Shown: one piece after another, positions 8,287 to 15,493 of the stretch
Layout: each line of letters begins with the position of its first letter
Numbering within the stretch: the stretch's first letter is position 1
Assembly: GCA_963750495.1 (NCBI GenBank)
Contig: CAVVQV010000007.1
Location: 1-64,000 of the forward strand
Source of the DNA: JANLYC01 sp963750495
Lineage (GTDB): Bacteria > Actinomycetota > Actinomycetes > Propionibacteriales > Nocardioidaceae
Direction: 5' to 3'
Length of the DNA stretch: 64,000 nt
The notes under the pieces: model-generated
The model's database searches: none
The model's input: only the letters and a program-made list of their open reading frames with translations
What the model was told of the DNA's origin: nothing
Translations under genes and position numbers: made by a program

Positions 8287-8993
8287 GAGCGGGACCGCTC
8301 CATGACCGGCGTCTGCGCCGTGGCGATCTCGGCGTGGATGTCCGCCGGGGTCTTGGAGCTGTAGCGGCTCAGCGCGAGCACGATCACCAGCGCGCCGGTC
8401 ACGAGGTAGAACCAGAGAGTCGTGGGCGTGTCCGACCCTGCGTACAGCCCGTGGACCCAGACCAGCACGAAGATCGTGGCCGCGACCTTGTGGACCGCCC
8501 ACCAGATGCGGCCGAACACCCGGCCGGCCAGTGCCGCCGTGACGACGGTGATGATCGTCGCCCACATCGCCACCACGCCCATGGTGACCGCGACCGGTCG
8601 GTACTCCGACGCCTGCGGCACGAAGGCTCCGCTCCATCCGACATGCGCCCAGGGATCTGTGGCCAGCACGACGATGTGGATCGCCGTGAACGCCAGTGTG
8701 AAGACCGCCAGCGCCACATGAATGCGCAGCTGGGTCAGGCGCCGCGGACGCCTGACCCGGCTGAGCTTGGGGTGCGACAGCACGAGGCCCATCAGCACGA
8801 GCACGAGCATGAGCAGGTACGACGCAAAGCCACTGGCCCGGGCCAGCGTCCACGCCGGCATCGAGCTCTGTCGCACCGTGTCGGCGGTCTTGGCGGCGAG
8901 CCAGATCGTGAGCACCACGCTGGCCAGCCCGGCCAGGGTCCAGGCCGCCCGGCGCAGCACATCCAGGACGCCGGCGACCACCGGGCTAGACAT
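8283..8993 (-). CDS. Ferric-reductase-like transmembrane cytochrome
   Basis: 236 residues with about six predicted membrane helices. Histidine pairs His92/His106 and His168/His181 are spaced 13-14 residues apart on two helices, the bis-haem arrangement of ferric reductase/MsrQ/NOX-type membrane domains (RIHVALAVFTLAFTAIH and AVHKVAATIFVLVWVHG). It lacks the cytoplasmic FAD/NAD domain of NOX proteins. That role is presumably taken by the NuoF-like protein encoded next. Its ATG overlaps the apbE stop by 8 nt. Expected to carry electrons across the cytoplasmic membrane. Confidence 0.88.
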   Translation of the reverse strand: MSSPVVAGVLDVLRRAAWTLAGLASVVLTIWLAAKTADTVRQSSMPAWTLARASGFASYLLMLVLVLMGLVLSHPKLSRVRRPRRLTQLRIHVALAVFTLAFTAIHIVVLATDPWAHVGWSGAFVPQASEYRPVAVTMGVVAMWATIITVVTAALAGRVFGRIWWAVHKVAATIFVLVWVHGLYAGSDTPTTLWFYLVTGALVIVLALSRYSSKTPADIHAEIATAQTPVMERSRS

Positions 8994-9960
8994 GGCCGCC
9001 CGACCAGATGAGGAAGTCGGCTGCCCGCTCGTTCACGTGCAGCCTCCCGTCGGCCTCGACCCAGGCGGCGCTCAGCTCGCGCTCGGCGGCCCGGTCGCGG
9101 ATGTGACGCGAGCCGGACAGGAACAACGTCTTGCTCCAGACCTCCGCGGTGGCGACGTCCGGGTGGATCACGGTCACCGCCAGCAGTCCGTCTCCTCCGC
9201 TTCGTCCGGTCCGGGGGTCGATCAAGTGGTGGACGGTGCGGCCACCGACCTGCCAGCGCCGCAGGCGCACCGACGACGTCGCACATCCGCCGTCGGCGAT
9301 CTCGAAAACGGCGAGTGGGTCGGGTCCACCGCGCGGGTCCTCGAGGCCGACGCGCCAGCCCGCCTCCTCCGGCGCCGGAGCCGTGAACTGGCAGTCACCC
9401 CCCGCTGAAACCATCGAACCGCCGCGAACGGCCCACAGCCGGTGCGACGCCCAGCGCACCGCCAGGCCCTTGCCGATGCCACCGAGGTCGATCGGGCTGC
9501 CGCCGAGATGGATGAGGTGCTGTCCGTCGCGATGGTCGTACTCCGGCTGCCACCGCGTCGCGGGCCGCACGACCATCCCGTCGTGCGCATGCCGACCTGT
9601 TGCCTCGGCGAGGGAAACCTCGCCCTGGGCGAATGGCAGCGTGCGGTCATACCCGAGTTGCACCAGGTCGCCCAGGATCCGTGGGTCGAACACTCCGTCA
9701 GTGTCGCGGTGGGCCTGCGCCGCCTCTTCGACGGCAGCGGCGAGCTCCCAGGGGACGACGTGCCAGCGCCCTGGTTCGGCGTTGGCACGCATCAGCGGAC
9801 TGGTCGGATCGAACCGCGTGCAGGCGGCCTCCACGCGCGTGAACACTTCCTGCGCCTCGCGCAGCGCGGGCTCCGGGTCACCCGTGGGATGAGCGACCCG
9901 CAGCGTGACGTCGGTGGCCATCGCCCGGAACGCCACCTCGCGCACGTCGTCCACGCGCAT
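8986..9960 (-). CDS. apbE: FAD:protein FMN transferase (ApbE family)
   Basis: 324 residues. ApbE attaches FMN covalently to Thr/Ser of extracytoplasmic flavoproteins. Family motifs: EVAFRAMATDVTLRV at the start, FTRVEAACTRFDPTSPL, PIDLGGIGKGLAV, GGDCQFTAP and HHLIDPRTGRSGGDGLLAVTV, then VATAEVWSKTLFLSG. No signal peptide is obvious from ATG 9960, although many ApbE proteins are exported. The frame is open further upstream, but that region is the coding sequence of the next protein in another frame. ATG 9960 lies 2 nt after the preceding stop. No typical FMN-binding target domain is encoded in the operon. Confidence 0.93.
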   Translation of the reverse strand: MRVDDVREVAFRAMATDVTLRVAHPTGDPEPALREAQEVFTRVEAACTRFDPTSPLMRANAEPGRWHVVPWELAAAVEEAAQAHRDTDGVFDPRILGDLVQLGYDRTLPFAQGEVSLAEATGRHAHDGMVVRPATRWQPEYDHRDGQHLIHLGGSPIDLGGIGKGLAVRWASHRLWAVRGGSMVSAGGDCQFTAPAPEEAGWRVGLEDPRGGPDPLAVFEIADGGCATSSVRLRRWQVGGRTVHHLIDPRTGRSGGDGLLAVTVIHPDVATAEVWSKTLFLSGSRHIRDRAAERELSAAWVEADGRLHVNERAADFLIWSGGHV

Positions 9961-9962
9961 CG

Positions 9963-10538
9963 TCACGAAGCGCCGGTGGTCGTGTGCGTCGGCGGCGCCG
10001 GAGTGGGTGAGGGCGCGGGTGCAGGCGCCGGAGCGGGTGCCGGCGCCGGTGCGGGTGCCGGCGAACCGGCCGGACTCGAGTCCGACCCACCGGAGGCCGG
10101 CGAGGACGGTGCAGCAGCACCTGAGCTGCCGGAGCTGCTCGAGCTGCCGGAGCTGCTCGAGCTGCTGGAAGTGCCGGAGCTCGACGGCGACGGAGCTGAG
10201 TACGACGAGACGGACCCCGACGCGGCTGCTCCTGCCGATGAGCCCTGCGGGGTCGAACCGTCCTTCAGCTGCTGCGAGCGTTGATGGACCGTCCGCTCGA
10301 GCTGGTTGAGGGCCGAGCGTGTCGAGTCGAGCTTCTGCATGGCCCGGTCGATCCGACGCTTCAGCAGCGGGGACACCTTGGTCGGCGGTGCGGCAGCCTG
10401 TTGTGCCGACGTGGACGCCGACGGATCGAGCACGTCGGTGTTGGTTGCCCATTCGGTGGCGAGCGCCAGAGTTCCCGCGGCGAGGGGTGCCAACGCGAGC
10501 AACGCCGTCAGCCGTCGGGGCGTGGAGCGGTCAGTCAT
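9963..10538 (-). CDS. Anchored low-complexity protein with coiled coil and Ser/Pro-Ala tail
   Basis: 191 residues, family not recognised. Residues about 8-28 (RRLTALLALAPLAAGTLALA) form one hydrophobic anchor. About 55-92 (VSPLLKRRIDRAMQKLDSTR and on to QLERTVHQRSQQLKD) is a probable coiled coil. The rest is serine-rich and then an Ala-Pro repeat, ending PTHTTTGAS. The final TTGAS resembles the (S/T)GA(T/S) motif that ApbE modifies, although the usual surrounding domain is missing. The ATG at 10538 overlaps the previous stop (ATGACTGA) and apbE follows after 2 nt. The layout resembles the upstream protein and suggests a cell-envelope scaffold or spacer. Function is not known. Confidence 0.75.
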   Translation of the reverse strand: MTDRSTPRRLTALLALAPLAAGTLALATEWATNTDVLDPSASTSAQQAAAPPTKVSPLLKRRIDRAMQKLDSTRSALNQLERTVHQRSQQLKDGSTPQGSSAGAAASGSVSSYSAPSPSSSGTSSSSSSSGSSSSSGSSGAAAPSSPASGGSDSSPAGSPAPAPAPAPAPAPAPAPSPTPAPPTHTTTGAS

Positions 10539-11094
10539 CCTGGTGGCCCGTTCCGCCGTTGTCCTCGGAGTCGTCGTCACCGTTGTCGTCGTTGCCTCCG
10601 CTGGTCGGTTCACCGCCGCCCGGTGAGTGCTCACTGCCTCCCGTCGTGTCGTCGTCGGCACTGGGCGATGCCGGGGCAGAGGTGGGCTCGTCGCTCTCGG
10701 GTTCATGGGTCGCGGACGAGGCCGTCGCGGGGCTGCTGCTACCGGTGGAATCGTCGTCCCCGGACCAGTTGTCCGGTGACAGCGTCGCCTGTGCGACCAG
10801 CGACGTGGCCAGCGCCGCCGCCCGCGCCAACGAACGCCGCTCCTGGAGCCGGCGGTTGATGTCCGCCAGGTCGGTTCGCGTGGCCAGCATCCGGTCGTGC
10901 AGCGCCGAGCTGTGCGCGAGAATGTCCTGGATTGTCGCAGACGTGTCGTCGCCGGAGTTGGTGCTGACAGCGGCGACCTGCGCGGCCGAGTCTCCGCCGT
11001 TGTGCTGCCTTGCGAGCGCTGCGGCGCCGAGGGCTCCACCGGCCAGCAGGCCGGACGTGATCAGCGCGATGGCTGAGCGGTGAGAGTGCTTCAC
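10531..11094 (-). CDS. Anchored protein with coiled coil and acidic tail
   Basis: 187 residues starting at GTG 11094 behind a clear GAGGAG ribosome site. An N-terminal hydrophobic segment (AIALITSGLLAGGALGAAAL) is followed by a helical region, TIQDILAHSSALHDRMLATR then DLADINRRLQERR, about residues 54-90. The tail after about residue 105 is rich in Asp/Glu/Ser/Gly. No known domain. It is the first gene of the electron-transfer operon and shares its plan (anchor, coiled coil, disordered tail) with the next protein, which may be a distant duplicate or a coiled-coil partner. The function is unknown. Confidence 0.75.
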   Translation of the reverse strand: MKHSHRSAIALITSGLLAGGALGAAALARQHNGGDSAAQVAAVSTNSGDDTSATIQDILAHSSALHDRMLATRTDLADINRRLQERRSLARAAALATSLVAQATLSPDNWSGDDDSTGSSSPATASSATHEPESDEPTSAPASPSADDDTTGGSEHSPGGGEPTSGGNDDNGDDDSEDNGGTGHQDD

Positions 11095-11150
11095 GGTGAC
11101 TCCTCGGGGGCGACGGTCGTTCCGATGTAGAGCCGATCGTGATGCTCAGC

Positions 11151-11182
11151 GTCTTAGCGACGCGTCTCGCGTACGTTAAGAC
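11151..11182. promoter_or_regulatory. Imperfect inverted repeat upstream of the electron-transfer operon
   Basis: GTCTTAGCGACGCG (11151-11164) faces CGCGTACGTTAAGAC (11168-11182) with one unpaired base. It lies 57 nt before the first gene of the operon and just past the sensor-kinase stop. It is unusually A/T-rich for the window. It could be the binding site of the neighbouring OmpR-type regulator, or a terminator of the kinase gene. There is no U tract, which favours the first. Confidence 0.4.
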
Positions 11183-11204
11183 TTCACCAAGAGTATCGAT
11201 TCCG

Positions 11205-12476
11205 TCACAGAGACGGAAAGGTCATCACGATCCGCGCGCCGCCCAACGCGCTCGATTCCAGGAGCACGTCACCGCCGGACTGCCGCGCCGTACGGCGGGC
11301 GACGTCCAGCCCTATCCCGGTGGAACCCGCGCCGCTGCGCCCGCGCTCGACGAGCCCCGGCGCCGCCAACCCCGGCCCGTCGTCCTCGACCACCAACAGC
11401 ACCTTGTGCTCCGACGCCGTCGAGACTCGCAACGCGAATCCCGTCGGGGCCGGGGTGTGGCTGAAGACGTTGTCGATGAGCGCGTCCAGCGCAGCGCCCA
11501 GCTCGGCTGCCGCGACCGGCACCAGCACCGGAGCATCCGGGACGTCGACGGTCAGCGGACGGCGGGTCTCGTCGGCCAGGACCCGCCAGAACTTGGCGCG
11601 CTCACGTACGACGGCCGCCGCATCACACGTTCCGGGGCGTCGTACGTGCGAGGGGTGCCGAGCAGCGGTGACGGCCGCGTCGATCGCCGACACGAGGTCG
11701 TCCACGTGCTCGGTCATGCGTTCGCGTTCTGCCGGGTCCTGCAGCGTCTCGACGTCGAGGCGAAGCGCGGTGACCGGTGTCCGCAGCCGGTGCGACAAGT
11801 CACCGCCAAGCTCTCGCTCGTCTGCCAGCATCTGGGTGATCCGCACGCCGAGCCCGTTCAGGACGCGGCCGACCGCCGCGACCTCCGGAGGCCCGGCAGG
11901 AGTCACCGTCGCCGTCAGGTCGCCCGCCCCGACCCGGTCGGCGACGCGAGCGAGATCGCGCACGGAGCGCGACAACCGAGAGGCGATCCACCCACCGACC
12001 AGGACAGCGGCGAGGAGCAACATCGCGCCGGTCCCGGCCAGGGTCAGCCAGGCCGTCCGGACCCCTTCGCGAAGCAGCACATCGGGCACGAACGTCCGGA
12101 TCACGGTCACACCGCCGCCCGGGCCGGCCACCGGGAGCAGCACCTCGACACCGCCCGTCGTGGTGGCGGTGAAGGCGCGCCCCTGAGCGGCCAGCTCGAC
12201 GCTCGGCGTCCTCTGTGTGTTCGGCCCGACCGTGTGGCCGTCCGGAAGAAAGACCGTTGTCTGGCGTGCGCCGGTGTTGATCTGGTCCACCGCGTCCGTC
12301 AGCTTGCTGGTGCCGGAGCTGTTGACGAGGACGGCCAGGCCCTGGGCTTCTTGGCGGGCGGACTCCACGGCTCGGTCGTGGGCCAACGACTGGGCCAGCA
12401 CGCCGAGCGGGAGCAGCAGCGCCACCAGCACGGCGGAGGTGAGCGTTGCGCCGTACAGGACCAGCAGCCGTCTCAT
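11205..12476 (-). CDS. Two-component sensor histidine kinase with HAMP domain
   Basis: 423 residues. Two membrane helices (about 5-28 and 143-165) bracket a short extracytoplasmic sensor of about 115 residues. A HAMP domain follows (RLSRSVRDLARVADRVGAGD). The phosphoacceptor is His229 in GGDLSHRLRTPVTALRL. The ATP-binding part has the N box IDNVFSHTPAP, the G1 box EDDGPGL and GSTGIGLDVARRTA. Its ATG overlaps the stop of the response-regulator gene by 4 nt. The sensor domain gives no clue to the ligand. The adjacent redox operon suggests it controls electron transfer, possibly in response to redox state or an envelope signal. Confidence 0.93.
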   Translation of the reverse strand: MRRLLVLYGATLTSAVLVALLLPLGVLAQSLAHDRAVESARQEAQGLAVLVNSSGTSKLTDAVDQINTGARQTTVFLPDGHTVGPNTQRTPSVELAAQGRAFTATTTGGVEVLLPVAGPGGGVTVIRTFVPDVLLREGVRTAWLTLAGTGAMLLLAAVLVGGWIASRLSRSVRDLARVADRVGAGDLTATVTPAGPPEVAAVGRVLNGLGVRITQMLADERELGGDLSHRLRTPVTALRLDVETLQDPAERERMTEHVDDLVSAIDAAVTAARHPSHVRRPGTCDAAAVVRERAKFWRVLADETRRPLTVDVPDAPVLVPVAAAELGAALDALIDNVFSHTPAPTGFALRVSTASEHKVLLVVEDDGPGLAAPGLVERGRSGAGSTGIGLDVARRTARQSGGDVLLESSALGGARIVMTFPSL

Positions 12477-13156
12477 GACTCGGGGTCGACCAGCTTGATG
12501 CCGACGCCGCGCACCCGGTGCAGGTAACGCGGCTCGTCGGCGGACTCACCGAGCTTGCGTCGCAACCAGTGCAGGTGCACGTCGATGGTCTTGTCCGAGC
12601 CGCCGTACGGCTGGTTCCAAACCTCCGAGGCCAGGGTGCGCTTGCTGATGACCTGGCCCACGTGGGTGGCCAGGTACGCGAGCAGGTCGAACTCTTTCGG
12701 GCTCAGGTCGAGCTCGACCCCTGCCAGGTGGGCGGTGCGGGCCGGTGCGTCCAGGACGATCTCACCCACCCGCAGCGGGAGCGAGGCGCCCTCGGGTTGG
12801 GTACGGCGCAGGACCGCACGGATGCGAGCCTCGAGCTGGGTCGGCGAGAAAGGCTTCACGAGGTAGTCGTCCGCCCCCGCATCGAGCAGGCTCACGATGG
12901 AGGAGTCGTCGTCGCGTGCGCTGACGACGATCACGGGAACGGCGCTCACCGCTCGGATCATCGGGAGCAGTGCGCCACCGTCCAGGTCGGGGAGACCCAG
13001 GTCGAGCAGCACGACGTCGGGGGGATTCGCCACGACGATCTGCAACGCCTCCATGGCGGTCGCAACCGCAGTCGTGGCGTGCGGCAGTTCCCTGAGGGCG
13101 CGGATCATCGCTGCCCGGATGGTCGCATCGTCCTCGACGATCAACACCTCGGCCAC
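12473..13156 (-). CDS. OmpR-family response regulator
   Basis: Receiver domain with acidic pocket VLIVEDD, phospho-acceptor Asp in VVLLDLGLPDLDGG (Asp52 from this start), the switch Ser in VIVVSARDDD and Lys in DDYLVKPFSP. A C-terminal winged helix follows (LSPKEFDLLAYLATHVGQVI and GSDKTIDVHLHWLRRKLGES). GTG 13156 gives the usual receiver N-terminus AEVLIVEDD. A GTG six codons upstream (13174) is also possible, and neither has a strong ribosome site. It is cotranscribed with the kinase and is the likely regulator of the downstream redox operon. Confidence 0.93.
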   Translation of the reverse strand: MAEVLIVEDDATIRAAMIRALRELPHATTAVATAMEALQIVVANPPDVVLLDLGLPDLDGGALLPMIRAVSAVPVIVVSARDDDSSIVSLLDAGADDYLVKPFSPTQLEARIRAVLRRTQPEGASLPLRVGEIVLDAPARTAHLAGVELDLSPKEFDLLAYLATHVGQVISKRTLASEVWNQPYGGSDKTIDVHLHWLRRKLGESADEPRYLHRVRGVGIKLVDPES

Positions 13157-13266
13157 GATCCGACCGTAGGGCACATCGTGCCGGACGGAACGCTCATCGA
13201 CCCGCTTGGACAGAAACTATCGCTGCCTTGTCCTGCTCTTAAGGGTCGACTGGGCAGACTGGGACA

Positions 13267-13959
13267 ATGGGACAGACTCGGGCAGCCCTTGCGCGCCGTC
13301 TGCTGGTCGCGGTCAGCTGGACGCTCGCTACCGCGCTGGCCGCCACGGTCGCCTGGGGTACCGTCTCCCGGCTCGGCGCAGGCCGATCGGGTACTGCTCC
13401 GAGCATGCTGACGCAGACGGATGTCCAGGTCGAGCTTGCGCAGAACCAGCGATCGACACCGGGTCCCACGCCGGCGGCGGAGGGGAAGCCCCCTGCTCAG
13501 CAGCCCACGCCATCGACCTCGACCTCCACGCCTGAGGGCCGACCACCGAAGGCCGGCCCGGCGCCGGGCGGGCCTTCGGCCTCACCGCAGACCTCCTCGA
13601 CGGCACCGCGTTCGCCATCGAGCGGAGAACCGTCCACGACATCGACGCCTGACCCATCGGCTCCGGGTTCGAACCCTCCGTCGAGGGGAAACCCCACGCC
13701 GAAGCGCATCTCCAAGAGCTGGCAGCTCACCGGAGGCAACGTGGGCGTCTCGTGCACGGGACCCGACATCACCCTGGAGGTCGCGACCCCGCGCGACGGC
13801 TGGGAGATGCACATCGACAAGAAGGGTCCGGACACCGTCTCGGTCTCCTTCTCCCGTGAGGATCATGAGTCGCGCCTGACTGCGGTGTGCCAGAACGGGT
13901 CCCCTGTCGGCCAGACGCACGAGGGTGGCGAGAACGAAGATGGCGGCGGCCACGAGTGA
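13267..13959 (+). CDS. Membrane-anchored Pro/Ser/Thr-rich protein with C-terminal domain
   Basis: 230 residues, no named family recognised. Residues about 12-33 form a membrane anchor (LVAVSWTLATALAATVAWGT). A disordered Pro/Ser/Thr linker spans roughly 58-145. The C-terminal 70 residues (SWQLTGGNVGVSCTGPDITL then EVATPRDGWEMHI) make a small beta-rich domain with two cysteines that could form a disulfide outside the cell. The gene diverges from the response regulator across a 110-nt gap, so it could share that regulator. The function is unknown. Confidence 0.75.
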   Translation: MGQTRAALARRLLVAVSWTLATALAATVAWGTVSRLGAGRSGTAPSMLTQTDVQVELAQNQRSTPGPTPAAEGKPPAQQPTPSTSTSTPEGRPPKAGPAPGGPSASPQTSSTAPRSPSSGEPSTTSTPDPSAPGSNPPSRGNPTPKRISKSWQLTGGNVGVSCTGPDITLEVATPRDGWEMHIDKKGPDTVSVSFSREDHESRLTAVCQNGSPVGQTHEGGENEDGGGHE

Positions 13960-13979
13960 CCTGCCGGTCACTCGTCACA

Positions 13980-13993
13980 CGACGTTAACGTCG
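13980..13993. promoter_or_regulatory. Perfect 14-bp palindrome
   Basis: CGACGTTAACGTCG is a perfect palindrome between the membrane protein stop (13959) and the 53-residue gene. Symmetric sites like this are usual for dimeric repressors. No regulator can be named. Confidence 0.4.
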
Positions 13994-14034
13994 CTGTCAT
14001 CACGTAGCACCACAGACCTCCTAGTGTCGTAGCA

Positions 14035-14060
14035 GACGGGATGCGCTGGGGGATCCCGTC
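14035..14060 (+). other. Hairpin in the 5' region of the 53-residue gene
   Basis: GACGGGAT (14035-14042) pairs exactly with ATCCCGTC (14053-14060) around a 10-nt loop. It ends 27 nt before the GTG start of the small gene. It may be a leader structure or a terminator without U tract for the upstream gene. No known riboswitch class was recognised. Confidence 0.4.
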
Positions 14061-14086
14061 CTGACGATGCTCACCCGGGAGGGGAC

Positions 14087-14248
14087 GTGTTCAGATTCTT
14101 GCTGTGGCGGCCGACGAGCCAGGCCGTCGCGCTGCGCAATGCGCATCATGCCGCTGCCGTCCTCGCCCAGCGTCGCCGCGAGCGGGAGGAGGTCGAGCGC
14201 TACCTGTCGACCGTGCTCCCCAAGCCGCGCACCGCCGTGAGCGCCTGA
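14087..14248 (+). CDS. Small 53-residue basic protein
   Basis: GTG at 14087 is preceded by a strong GGGAGGGGA ribosome site 1-9 nt upstream. The ORF encodes MFRFLLWRPTSQAVALRNAH, then a helical basic segment QRRREREEVERYLSTVLPKP, and stops at 14248. There are no membrane segment beyond the short FLLW patch and no cysteines. No family recognised. The ribosome site, coding-like base composition and isolation in an otherwise empty 360-nt gap support a real gene. Confidence 0.6.
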   Translation: MFRFLLWRPTSQAVALRNAHHAAAVLAQRRREREEVERYLSTVLPKPRTAVSA

Positions 14249-14318
14249 GCCACCCGGCGCCGAGGACCAGGACCGCCCGGCAGATCACGGCTTCGGTCCA
14301 CGCACGACACCTGGCACC

Positions 14319-15485
14319 ATGACTGGCATGGCCGGGACGAGAACAAGGCGTAGCACCCGAGGTCCCGCCCGGTTGCCCACTCGAGTCGTCATCGTCACGA
14401 CGGCAGTCGCCCTGCTGACGAGCTGCAGCGGTACCTCGACACAGCCGGATACGGACCGTCCGGACGACCCTGGCACCGTGACGGCCACGCTTCCCGCACC
14501 GCCAACGCCGTCGTCACCTGACGTGCGCGTCACCACCACCATCGCCGAGCGGCTCGCCGTGCCATGGGGACTGGCGTTCCTCCCGGACGGGGCGGCACTC
14601 GTGACCGAGCGCGACGCAGGGACGATCTCGCTCTTGGCCGACGGCCAGGTCAACGAGGTCGGACGGATTGCCGAGACGTCACCGACCAGCGAGGGCGGCC
14701 TCCTGGGGATCGCGGTCTCCCCGCACTACGCCGCCGACCAGCTGGTCTTCGTCTACGTCACGACCAGCTCGGACAACCGCGTGCTGTCGATGACGTTCGA
14801 TGGTCAGTCGATCCGCGACGTGACCCCGATCCTGACCGGAATCCCCCGCGGAGACATCCACGACGGAGGGCGACTCGCCTTCGGCCCGGACGGTTTCCTG
14901 TACGTGTCGACCGGAGAGAACGGAAACGGCGACCTCGCCCAGGACCCCGCGTCGCTCGGCGGGAAGATCCTTCGCATCACGGCCGACGGACGGCCCGCCC
15001 CCGGCAACCCGGACGAAACCTCCCCGGTATGGACACTCGGACACCGCAATGTCCAGGGTCTGGCGTTCGACAGGGTGGGACGGTTGTGGGCCACCGAGTT
15101 CGGCTCGCAGATCTGGGACGAGATCAACCTCATCCGGAAGGGGAACAACTACGGCTGGCCCGCGGCCGAAGGTGACGCGAACCTGGCCGGGTTCACCGAT
15201 CCCCTGCTCCAGTGGAAGCCCGAGGACGCCTCCCCGTCGAGCGTCGCCTACGCCGGCGGAGAGCTCTGGGTCGCGAGTCTGCGTGGCACACGACTGTGGG
15301 AGGTCCCGATCGAGCCCGGTGGGACGCTGGGCGAGCCGACCGCCCACTTCATCGGCACCTACGGTCGGCTGCGCACCGTGACCGCCGCGCCCGACGGTTC
15401 GCTCTGGCTGGGGACCAGCAACCGGGACGGCCGGGGTGACCCGGCTACCGCGGACGATCGGATCCTCCGCGTCTCCATCACCTGA
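14319..15485 (+). CDS. PQQ-dependent sugar dehydrogenase-like lipoprotein (glucose/sorbosone type)
   Basis: 388 residues. The signal peptide ends in LLTSCSG, a lipobox with Cys at about 36, so the protein is probably anchored outside the membrane. The propeller resembles soluble glucose dehydrogenase: VPWGLAFLPDGAALVTERD, EGGLLGIAVSPHY, HDGGRLAFGPDGFLYVSTGE, LGHRNVQGLAFD, WATEFGSQIWDEINLIRKGN and NNYGWP. The conserved His in the HDGG block and the GHRN block match the active-site and cofactor region of this family. Start is ATG 14319 (ATG 14328 is also possible). The actual substrate and PQQ supply are not known. No pqq genes are in view. Confidence 0.9.
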   Translation: MTGMAGTRTRRSTRGPARLPTRVVIVTTAVALLTSCSGTSTQPDTDRPDDPGTVTATLPAPPTPSSPDVRVTTTIAERLAVPWGLAFLPDGAALVTERDAGTISLLADGQVNEVGRIAETSPTSEGGLLGIAVSPHYAADQLVFVYVTTSSDNRVLSMTFDGQSIRDVTPILTGIPRGDIHDGGRLAFGPDGFLYVSTGENGNGDLAQDPASLGGKILRITADGRPAPGNPDETSPVWTLGHRNVQGLAFDRVGRLWATEFGSQIWDEINLIRKGNNYGWPAAEGDANLAGFTDPLLQWKPEDASPSSVAYAGGELWVASLRGTRLWEVPIEPGGTLGEPTAHFIGTYGRLRTVTAAPDGSLWLGTSNRDGRGDPATADDRILRVSIT

Positions 15486-15493
15486 CCGCGTCG

